A stretch of 14,291 nucleotides of DNA from Sediminispirochaeta sp964394395 (lineage in GTDB: Bacteria > Spirochaetota > Spirochaetia > DSM-16054 > Sediminispirochaetaceae). The notes under the pieces were generated by a model. It was not told the origin of the DNA. It saw only the letters and a program-made list of their open reading frames with translations, and ran no database searches. The stretch covers positions 1 to 14,291 of the forward strand of contig CAYMWV010000081.1 of NCBI GenBank assembly GCA_964394395.1. The letters are read 5' to 3'. This document shows positions 1 to 5,846 of the stretch, one piece after another. Numbering within the stretch: position 1 is the first letter of the stretch; every line of letters begins with the position of its first letter. The position numbers and the translations under genes are program-made.

Positions 1-59
1 TAGTTGTTCATTACCCCGGGAGGGTAGCCTGCTTTCCCGCTTCTCTTCAAGTAGGATGC
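1..59. other. Left window edge, no gene identified
   Basis: The bases before the trpR promoter hold no start codon with a ribosome-binding site. Two plus-strand frames are open from the edge (to stops at 91 and 101) and could be a short tail of an upstream gene, but neither encodes anything recognisable and both would run through the promoter. A loose CGGGA/TCCCG inverted repeat around 17-38 has no following T-run. Confidence 0.4.
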
Positions 60-87
60 TTGACAGTCGGTTTTTCGGTGGTACTAT
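60..87 (+). promoter_or_regulatory. Candidate sigma70-type promoter of the trpR operon
   Basis: A perfect -35 hexamer TTGACA at 60-65 is followed, after a 16-base spacer, by TACTAT at 82-87, which matches 4 of 6 of the -10 consensus including the key first, second and last bases. Transcription would be expected to start around 93-94, that is at the trpR start codon itself. No other promoter of similar quality is seen before 94. Read from sequence only. Confidence 0.5.
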
Positions 88-96
88 GTAGCTATG
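83..96 (+). promoter_or_regulatory. Possible TrpR operator (autoregulatory)
   Basis: The 14 bases ACTATGTAGCTATG agree at 9 of 14 positions with the Escherichia coli trp operator core ACTAGTTAACTAGT. Two CTA half-site cores (84-86 and 92-94) have the same 5-base separation as in that operator. The site covers the -10 box and the start codon of the TrpR-like gene, where a repressor would block initiation. The dyad symmetry is poor, so this remains a suggestion based on recalled operator sequences and on the identity of the downstream gene. Confidence 0.25.
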
Positions 97-405
97 AATA
101 GAAACCATAGTGAGCCAACCGGGGTTTCAGAAGCAGCCCTGGCGGAACTTTCCCGGGCCTTCTCCCGCTGTGATGATGCCGAACTCATTAGACATTTTCT
201 CCTCAGCCTCTTTACCCCCGCCGAGGCGGATGATATCGGCAAGCGGTGGGCCCTGGTCCGGCTGCTTGATGAGGGGAATACCCAGCGGGCAATTGCATCG
301 GAGCTGCATCTCAGTCTTTGCAAGATTACCCGGGGCTCCCGGGAATTGAAGAAAGCGGATTCACCATTCCGTAAAATGATGGATATCGCTGATAAAAACG
401 GGTAG
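94..405 (+). CDS. trpR: TrpR-family (Trp operon repressor-like) DNA-binding protein
   Basis: A 103-residue protein, close to the 108 residues of E. coli TrpR, with the family helix-turn-helix at about residues 62-85. The recognition region ends in the signature ITRGS (78-82) followed by a basic ELKK. Aligned by eye to E. coli TrpR, the tryptophan-carboxylate contacts T44, R54 and R84 are kept as T41, R51 and R80, while T81 becomes K77, so a tryptophan or indole-like corepressor is plausible. The YerC/YecD relatives share the 'RW' seen at 51-52 but lack ITRGS, so TrpR proper is preferred. The start at 94 has no Shine-Dalgarno sequence and sits at the predicted transcription start, suggesting leaderless translation. 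It leads an apparent operon with a DnaE-type polymerase 24 bases downstream. No tryptophan biosynthesis or transport gene is in the window, so its targets are unknown. Confidence 0.82.
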   Translation: MNRNHSEPTGVSEAALAELSRAFSRCDDAELIRHFLLSLFTPAEADDIGKRWALVRLLDEGNTQRAIASELHLSLCKITRGSRELKKADSPFRKMMDIADKNG

Positions 406-429
406 CATAAAGCACTAAACAGATGTATA

Positions 430-3400
430 GTGTTACTCATGCTCTACGATCATGTACTGCCTCTGCATTTGCGTTCCTCTTTCTCTTTCAATCGGGGCTT
501 GCTTTCGGTTTCCGAAATATGTGACCTTGCAGTAAACAGGGGAGCCTTCGCTGTCGGTATGGTCGATGTAAACAGTTTTGCCGGCCTGCCGGAACTTCTA
601 AGCCAATGTGAACGTCGAGGCCTGAAGGCGGTGGTGGGCACGGAGATTCTGTTGGATAAGAGACACCTGATGACCCTCTACTGTTTAAACCGGGAGGGTT
701 TCAGCCGGGCTAATCGGCTTTTAACGGCGATGGCCCTTGCCGATTCAGCTGATGCTCCGGGCATTCGGGGTCTCTTCGACCCTGTCTCTTTTTTGCTGGA
801 ACAGGGTTGCAGTGGTCTTGCGGTGGTGGCCATGGAGAGCCGGACAGTAAAGCGGCTCTATGATAGCCCCTCTTTTTCTCCAGGGGGAGGGGCTCTGCTT
901 TTCCAGGGGCTGGTGTGGGGTCGTCCTTTTCGCACAGCTCTCCGGGAGTCCCGGAGCATGGGAGTTCCTGTTATCGCCCTCAACCGGGCCATCCTGCGGG
1001 GGCCCCAGGACCTCACCCTTTACCAGGTTCTTCGGGCCATCGGCCGCCGGCAGCTCTTTGACCGGCTGGATCCTCCGGTAAGGTACCGTCGGGATATGGG
1101 GATCGCTTCCACCGGAGAGATGGCCTCTTTCTTCTCCGCCTGTCCGGAAGCGCTTGAGGCGGGGTATCATCTTGCCCTGACGGCAGAACCTTTTTCCTTT
1201 CCTGCAGCTCCCGTTTTTCCCCCTTTTCAGGGGCTGAATCGGGAGGAGGCGGATCAGAGGCTATCTACCCTTTCCCGAGAGGGGCTTTTACGTCGCTACG
1301 GAGCCCGCCCGGGAGCAGCTGCCTGGAAGCGATTGGACTACGAGCTCTCCATAATCCGGGAAAAACGATTTTCCACCATTTTTCTTATTGTCCACGATCT
1401 GGTTCTCCGCCATCCCCGGACCTGCGGAAGGGGCAGTGCAGCGGCCAGTATTGTCAGTTACAGCCTCGGTATCACCCATGTAGATCCCCTGGCATATGAT
1501 CTCTACTTTGAGCGTTTCCTCAACCGGGGTAGGGAGGACCCCCCGGATATCGATGTTGATTTTCCCTGGGATGAGCGGGAGCGGGCCCTGGATTACCTCT
1601 TTGAAAGCTATCCGGAACAGGCGGCGTTGGTGGCGGATCATGTCACCTTCGGTCCCCGGGCTTCCATCCGGGAGGTGCTACGGGTGATGGCTACCGATCC
1701 TGAGGAGATGGAGAGAATCTCCTCTCTCTGGAAAAAGGAAGATCGAAAACGGATACCCGATGCTCTAGCCGCCCTTATCGAGCCTCTTAACGGAATGCCC
1801 CGCCATTTTGGAACCCATCCCGGAGGGGTAGTCATCACTCCCGGTCCCCTGACTGACTATGTTCATTGGTTCCGTTCTCCTCTGGGCCGTCCTGTAATTG
1901 CCTGGGAGAAGGAGGGCGCTGAGGCGATGGGCCTGGTAAAGATCGATTTTCTGGGGAACCGGAGTCTGGCGGTACTTAGGGATGTGATTGAGCTGGTAAA
2001 CCCTTTGAGAAAAACAGAGGGGGAGGAGGAAATCAGCTGGGAAACCTTCTCTCCCCTGGATGATCGGGCAACAGAAGAGATGATTCGCACAGGGGATACC
2101 CTGGGTGTTTTCTACGTGGAGTCCCCTGCTACCCGGCAGCTGCTCAAAAAAATGGGCCGGGGGGATTATCTTCATCTGGTAGCAGCAAGTTCAATCATCC
2201 GCCCGGCGGCGAATCGTCAGGCGGAGACCTATATCCGGCGTCTGAGGGGGGAGCCCTGGAGCGGCTATTCAAAAGAGACAGGAAAGATCCTTCAGGAGAA
2301 TCTTGGAATCCTTATCTATCAGGAGGATGTCTCCCGGGTGGCGGTAGCAGCCGCCGGCTTTGACGAAGTAGAGGCGGACAGGCTGCGGAAGGTCTTATCG
2401 AAAAAGGATCGGGAGCTTCATATCCCCGCCTTCCGGGAGCGTTTTTTCTCCGGGGGAAGGGCGAAGGGGATGCCGGAAAAGGAGCTTGAGAGCCTTTGGG
2501 AGGGGATATGCTCTTTTCAGGGATACTCCTTCTGTAAAGCCCACAGCGCTTCCTACGCTCTGGTATCCTACCGGCTTGCCTGGATGAAGCGGCACTATCC
2601 CCTCCGGTTCTTTCTTGGGGTATTGAACAACCGGGGCGGCTTCTACTCCCCCCAGGTCTATCTTAATGCGGTACGGAGGGCAGGCTTTGGGATTGCAGCT
2701 CCTCACATCAACCGCAGCGCTTCCCAATTTACTCTCCTGGAGGGAGGCGAAGAGGGAGAAACACTTTTAGGTGGTTTTTCCCTCATCCGGGGAGTTTCTG
2801 CTACTGTGGAGAGTGCCATTCTTGAGAGCCGCCGGGAGGCGGGGCCCTTTACCTCCTTTACCGATTTCATGGACCGGATAGCACCGGATGCCCTTTCCCT
2901 CCGGGGACTCATTCGAAGCGGGGCCCTGGATTGCCTTAGTTCAGGAGCCGGTTCCGATCCCGGTTCTGATCCCGCTTCCGATTACGGTACCGGGAGGCCC
3001 TCGCTCTTCTGGGAAGCGGCACTCTGGAAGAGAGAGGGGCGGGAGGGCTCTCTTTTCCCCACTCCTCCGCCCCCCCCTTCTCTGGGGGATTATCCCCGGC
3101 AGGTTAAAATGGAAGATGAACTGCACTTTCTTGGCCTTTTCTTTTCCTGCCATCCCCTGGTCCCTTTTCTCTCAAGAGCAGCCGGCTTACTTGAAGGTTT
3201 TTCAACGGCCCAAAAGGGGGAAAGCCTGCTTTTTGTCAGCTCCCGAACCATGGATGGAGCGGAGGGGTGCCGCGCTGCTCTCTCTGGCTATCTTACGGCG
3301 GGAAAGGAGCTCTTGACCAAAAACAAGCAAGAGATGGCATTCCTCTCCTTTGAAGACCCCGAGGGGTTTTTTGAAGCAGTGCTCTTTCCCCAAATCTACC

Positions 3401-3567
3401 ACCGCCTTGGACGGGATCTTGGGGGAGGGGAGTTTTTTCTCCTTATCGGAACGGTTCGCCGGGAGTGGGAGGCCTTTCACCTGGAGATAGAAGCGCTCTA
3501 TCCCCTGTTCCGCCGTAAGTCATTCTTCTCTCAATCTAAGGTTTACCTTCCCGGCGCCGATAATTGA
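430..3567 (+). CDS. dnaE2: DNA polymerase III alpha-family polymerase, error-prone DnaE2/ImuC-like
   Basis: A 1045-residue C-family polymerase, shorter than a replicative DnaE (about 1160) and near DnaE2/ImuC size. Numbering is from GTG 430; ATG 439 is an equally good or better start, and neither has a clear ribosome-binding site. The PHP domain spans about 8-260, with H13 kept but the next metal-ligand His replaced by R15, and other His/Asp ligands missing. In the core, GRGSAA (333-338) precedes the catalytic PDIDVDF with D373 and D375, and the third Asp is D506 in KIDFLG. FCKAHSASYALVSY (701-714) is a DnaE hallmark. HhH region about 780-820, a Gly-Ser-Asp-Pro and proline-rich linker 839-885 containing RPSLFW (a possible degenerate clamp-binding motif), and an OB-fold about 930-1025. 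It ends there, without the tau-binding C-terminal domain. ImuA and ImuB are not adjacent. The family is certain; the DnaE2 subtype is inferred from length, motifs such as GPRASIREV and the missing tail. Confidence 0.88.
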   Translation: MLLMLYDHVLPLHLRSSFSFNRGLLSVSEICDLAVNRGAFAVGMVDVNSFAGLPELLSQCERRGLKAVVGTEILLDKRHLMTLYCLNREGFSRANRLLTAMALADSADAPGIRGLFDPVSFLLEQGCSGLAVVAMESRTVKRLYDSPSFSPGGGALLFQGLVWGRPFRTALRESRSMGVPVIALNRAILRGPQDLTLYQVLRAIGRRQLFDRLDPPVRYRRDMGIASTGEMASFFSACPEALEAGYHLALTAEPFSFPAAPVFPPFQGLNREEADQRLSTLSREGLLRRYGARPGAAAWKRLDYELSIIREKRFSTIFLIVHDLVLRHPRTCGRGSAAASIVSYSLGITHVDPLAYDLYFERFLNRGREDPPDIDVDFPWDERERALDYLFESYPEQAALVADHVTFGPRASIREVLRVMATDPEEMERISSLWKKEDRKRIPDALAALIEPLNGMPRHFGTHPGGVVITPGPLTDYVHWFRSPLGRPVIAWEKEGAEAMGLVKIDFLGNRSLAVLRDVIELVNPLRKTEGEEEISWETFSPLDDRATEEMIRTGDTLGVFYVESPATRQLLKKMGRGDYLHLVAASSIIRPAANRQAETYIRRLRGEPWSGYSKETGKILQENLGILIYQEDVSRVAVAAAGFDEVEADRLRKVLSKKDRELHIPAFRERFFSGGRAKGMPEKELESLWEGICSFQGYSFCKAHSASYALVSYRLAWMKRHYPLRFFLGVLNNRGGFYSPQVYLNAVRRAGFGIAAPHINRSASQFTLLEGGEEGETLLGGFSLIRGVSATVESAILESRREAGPFTSFTDFMDRIAPDALSLRGLIRSGALDCLSSGAGSDPGSDPASDYGTGRPSLFWEAALWKREGREGSLFPTPPPPPSLGDYPRQVKMEDELHFLGLFFSCHPLVPFLSRAAGLLEGFSTAQKGESLLFVSSRTMDGAEGCRAALSGYLTAGKELLTKNKQEMAFLSFEDPEGFFEAVLFPQIYHRLGRDLGGGEFFLLIGTVRREWEAFHLEIEALYPLFRRKSFFSQSKVYLPGADN
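2950..2985 (+). repeat. Three-unit 12-bp tandem repeat in the polymerase linker
   Basis: Three imperfect 12-base units of the form GGTTCYGATCCC encode Gly-Ser-Asp-Pro, Gly-Ser-Asp-Pro and Ala-Ser-Asp-Tyr, residues 841-852. The unit is a multiple of three, so copy-number change would only lengthen or shorten the flexible linker between the HhH region and the OB-fold. The units have drifted, so this is an old expansion. Confidence 0.7.
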
Positions 3568-3585
3568 AACGATCTGCTTTATCCC

Positions 3586-3591
3586 AGGAGG
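3586..3591 (+). promoter_or_regulatory. Strong ribosome-binding site fixing a TTG start
   Basis: A perfect AGGAGG lies 7 bases before the TTG at 3599-3601. It decides the start of the TIR-like/ankyrin gene in favour of this rare codon, because no ATG or GTG nearby has comparable spacing. It is also the best ribosome-binding site in the left operon, suggesting this gene is translated more strongly than the polymerase before it. Confidence 0.8.
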
Positions 3592-3598
3592 CGTCTTT

Positions 3599-4486
3599 TT
3601 GAGACTTCTAATACTCCATCTTCTGGAGGATGGAAAATGCGCAAAAGAATTGGCTAACCGTCTCGACTCTATCGGGATCTCCGCAAGGGTCCACGAATAT
3701 CAGAAAAATTGGGACGATCTGCTTATCTCTGCTGTGGAAGAAGCGAGTCACATCGTGCTGCTTCTTCGAAAGGAGAGTTTGGAACGAAAAACCTCCCTCT
3801 TTGTTCTTGGATATTGTCTCGGTAAGGGCTTACCGCTTTTTATCTATATGCTGGAGAAGGTTGATCTCCCCCCTTTGCCCATGGCCGTTCTGCGTACTGA
3901 TAAACTGGAAGATGTGATGGGCTACTTCTCCGGTGAGAAGGCGCTCTGGATGGAGCAGGAGAAGCGGGAATCGGCCAAAAAGGAGATCATCGCTATGGGC
4001 CTTGGAATTAGCGATGATTCCATGGCCCGGGTTACCACAGAGGGAGAGATTGTACCGCTGCACTCTTACTTGAATGCCGGATTCAGCCCCGATGTGAGGG
4101 ACAAAAGGGGTGTTCCTCTTCTCTGTCTTGCGGTGCGGAATGACCACAAAGCTGCGGTGGATCTGCTCCTTGCCGCCGGGGCGGATATTAATGCGGTAAG
4201 TTTAGACAGGGGGAACAGTGCCCTGATGGACGCTGCTGCGGATAGAAAACTGGAGCTGATGCAGCTTCTGGTTGATGCCGGCGCCTCCCTGGACATGCAA
4301 AGCAAAAGTGGTCAGACCGCCCTCATTCTTGCTGTGGGTCAGAAAGCGGAGGATGCAGCGAGAATTCTGCTCGAGGCGGGAGCAGATGCTCATATTCAGG
4401 ATGCTCTGGGAATGTCGGCGAAAAAATATGCATCCCTTTTCCATCTGGAAGAGGTCTTGTCTCTCATTGAGGAAAAAAATGGATAA
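3599..4486 (+). CDS. TIR-like N-terminal domain fused to ankyrin repeats
   Basis: A 295-residue soluble protein with no signal peptide or membrane helix. Residues 2-90 alternate predicted strands and helices (strand 2-9, helix 12-24, strand 27-33, helix 38-50, strand 51-57, helix 64-76, strand 78-84), the order of a TIR or related flavodoxin-like fold; HIVLLLRKES (51-60) resembles the TIR third strand. The Glu expected in the following helix of NAD-cleaving TIRs is not seen, so an enzyme is doubtful. Residues 115-150 are a charged connector. Ankyrin repeats follow: an N-terminal cap about 150-168, repeats about 170-203, 204-236 and 237-269 (each with an LLL/LLV..AGA-type turn), and a C-terminal cap about 270-293. 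The gene starts at TTG after a perfect AGGAGG, 31 bases after the polymerase, and overlaps the next gene by 8 bases. Ankyrin assignment is firm; the TIR-like fold is inferred and function is unknown. Confidence 0.8.
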   Translation: MRLLILHLLEDGKCAKELANRLDSIGISARVHEYQKNWDDLLISAVEEASHIVLLLRKESLERKTSLFVLGYCLGKGLPLFIYMLEKVDLPPLPMAVLRTDKLEDVMGYFSGEKALWMEQEKRESAKKEIIAMGLGISDDSMARVTTEGEIVPLHSYLNAGFSPDVRDKRGVPLLCLAVRNDHKAAVDLLLAAGADINAVSLDRGNSALMDAAADRKLELMQLLVDAGASLDMQSKSGQTALILAVGQKAEDAARILLEAGADAHIQDALGMSAKKYASLFHLEEVLSLIEEKNG

Positions 4487-5006
4487 GTATCTGCTTAGAA
4501 TTGTTCTTGCCGCCTTTGTCGGTATCACTGCCATGGGCTTTCTTTTTGCCTCTTTTCTTCTATCTGCCCTTGGCCTTTTTGGGGTGTGGTTTCTTCTGGA
4601 TCTGCTGCTTGGGGAGAATCGAAGCGCCCTAAAGGGTATCTTTTCCCTGGTCATTCTGGTTCTTGGGGCAAATAAGCTTCTTGGCACTGCCGGATCTCTT
4701 CTTCAGCTGCTGCACGGCCATTTCCCTCTCCCTCCACAGCTTTGGGAATTGCCCCTCTTTCTCTTTGCCCTGGTTTTAGGCGAGATGGTCAGAAAAGGGG
4801 GGTATCGACGATGGGGCATCTGGCTGATTATTCTCTCTTTTATTGCCTCTATTGCAGCAGCAGCCGCATATATGCTGGAATCGTGGTGGAAAACCAGCGC
4901 CGATATTACCGCTCTCCTTATGCTCATTCCTCTTATTGTCCTTTCGGGCAATTATGCATACCGATTTTCTCTTTCCCTTGTAGAAAAGGTTACCGATTCC
5001 CGTTAA
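4479..5006 (+). CDS. Small multi-spanning membrane protein of unknown function
   Basis: A 175-residue, very hydrophobic protein. Likely membrane segments are 6-25 and 27-45, 50-69, 88-104, 111-132 and 138-160, giving five or six helices, with short basic loops such as RKGGYRR (about 104-110). No catalytic motif or known transporter signature is recognised. The start is ATG 4479, supported by GAGG at 4469-4472 with 6-base spacing; it overlaps the ankyrin gene stop by 8 bases, so the two are probably translationally coupled. A longer in-frame reading from 4272 is possible but would run through the ankyrin coding region in another frame and add hydrophilic sequence unlike a membrane protein. Resembles small cytoplasmic-membrane proteins that accompany a regulatory soluble partner; nothing more can be said about its job. 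Confidence 0.75.
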   Translation: MDKYLLRIVLAAFVGITAMGFLFASFLLSALGLFGVWFLLDLLLGENRSALKGIFSLVILVLGANKLLGTAGSLLQLLHGHFPLPPQLWELPLFLFALVLGEMVRKGGYRRWGIWLIILSFIASIAAAAAYMLESWWKTSADITALLMLIPLIVLSGNYAYRFSLSLVEKVTDSR

Positions 5007-5019
5007 GATTAGAGGTGAA

Positions 5020-5841
5020 ATGAAAGAGCAAATAACAATTTTTCATCTTTATCGAAAAGATGGGGTTCCCCTTTTCCTTCACCCCTTTTCTGATCCTCTG
5101 AGGCTTCTTCAGCTTGGTAAGGATACAGAAATCGTCGGCCGTTACGGTAGAGAGCCTCGCCCGGAGAGCATAACCCTGCTCCGGAACGAGCTCTACCGAA
5201 GCGTGGATATAGCGGTAAAAAGCTGGATAACGGAGAAGCGGTTTATCCCAAGCTTCCTGCTCTCCAGTGGCCTCTTTTTAGTAATCTATCTTTTTATGTC
5301 CCTGGTTATCAGGGATCCAATACCCATGATAGATGAACTGGCCATAGCTCTGGGAGGAGCCATCGTTCTCTACTTTTTCCTTTCTCGAAAAGCTGCCTCT
5401 TCCCGGGAAGCATCAGAACAGCGGATTATGCTTCGGGAGAAGATTGATTCGATCTATTTTGATCATCTCCCCTTCCTGGATAAGGCGGAAGAGCTGCTGG
5501 ATGTGCTTGAACACGCCCCAGATGCCCTTGTTCGGAGTCTGGAGATGGAAAGGGATGGAGAATCCCTGGAGAAAGAGGGAAAAGCTCTGCAAACAGATGA
5601 AAAGAGCAATGAGAGTAAGGAAATCGAAGAGCTGCTGAGCCATCTGGAAAAACGTTTTTCCTCCAGAGCCTACAAAGGGATAGAAAAGAAGCGAAAAAAG
5701 ATGATGAAAAGTGGGGACAGGGTTGCTATAAAAGGCGGCGGCCCTGTACAGGTGGGAGAAACACAACAGAAAAAGATAGACCTGCCTCTTTTCTCTCTTT
5801 ACCATCTATTGAGAGGGAAGGCGGGAAAGAAAGCCCTCTAG
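5020..5841 (+). CDS. Two-helix membrane protein with charged cytoplasmic tail, unknown function
   Basis: A 273-residue protein that I do not recognise. An N-terminal region of about 75 residues (with KDTEIVGRYGREPRPES at 34-50) has no signal peptide. Two membrane helices at about 77-97 and 106-122 form a tight hairpin, and a long C-terminal part (123-273) is rich in Lys and Glu and likely helical or coiled coil up to about 235. By the positive-inside rule both ends are cytoplasmic. The ATG at 5020 is preceded by AGAGGTGA at 5011-5018, and the gene is 13 bases after the previous one, so it is the last member of the left operon. It ends with TAG at 5839-5841, 5 bases from the stop of the convergent gene. 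Family membership is unknown; the membrane topology call is reasonably secure. Confidence 0.75.
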   Translation: MKEQITIFHLYRKDGVPLFLHPFSDPLRLLQLGKDTEIVGRYGREPRPESITLLRNELYRSVDIAVKSWITEKRFIPSFLLSSGLFLVIYLFMSLVIRDPIPMIDELAIALGGAIVLYFFLSRKAASSREASEQRIMLREKIDSIYFDHLPFLDKAEELLDVLEHAPDALVRSLEMERDGESLEKEGKALQTDEKSNESKEIEELLSHLEKRFSSRAYKGIEKKRKKMMKSGDRVAIKGGGPVQVGETQQKKIDLPLFSLYHLLRGKAGKKAL

Positions 5842-5844
5842 GGC
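5833..5844 (-). terminator. Weak candidate terminator for the UPF0164 gene
   Basis: Read on the minus strand, GCCC-TAGA-GGGC forms a 4-base-pair stem with a tetraloop directly after the stop codon of the minus-strand gene and is followed by TTTCTTTC. The stem is short and the T-tract is interrupted. On the plus strand the same hairpin has no T-run. It is the only terminator-like element at this convergent junction. Confidence 0.25.
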
Positions 5845-5846
5845 AG

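Noticed and set aside
17..38. CGGGA/TCCCG inverted repeat as terminator of an upstream gene
   Set aside because: Five-base arms with a long loop and no T-run after it on either strand.
425..441. AGT-GTT-ACT inverted repeat before the polymerase gene as a second TrpR operator
   Set aside because: The half-sites have a different spacing from the trp operator core and the flanks do not match; the arms are only 3 bases.
4272..4478. Upstream in-frame extension of the small membrane protein
   Set aside because: It would overlap the ankyrin repeats by over 200 bases in another frame and add Arg-rich, non-membrane sequence. ATG 4479 has its own GAGG site and gives a membrane segment at once.
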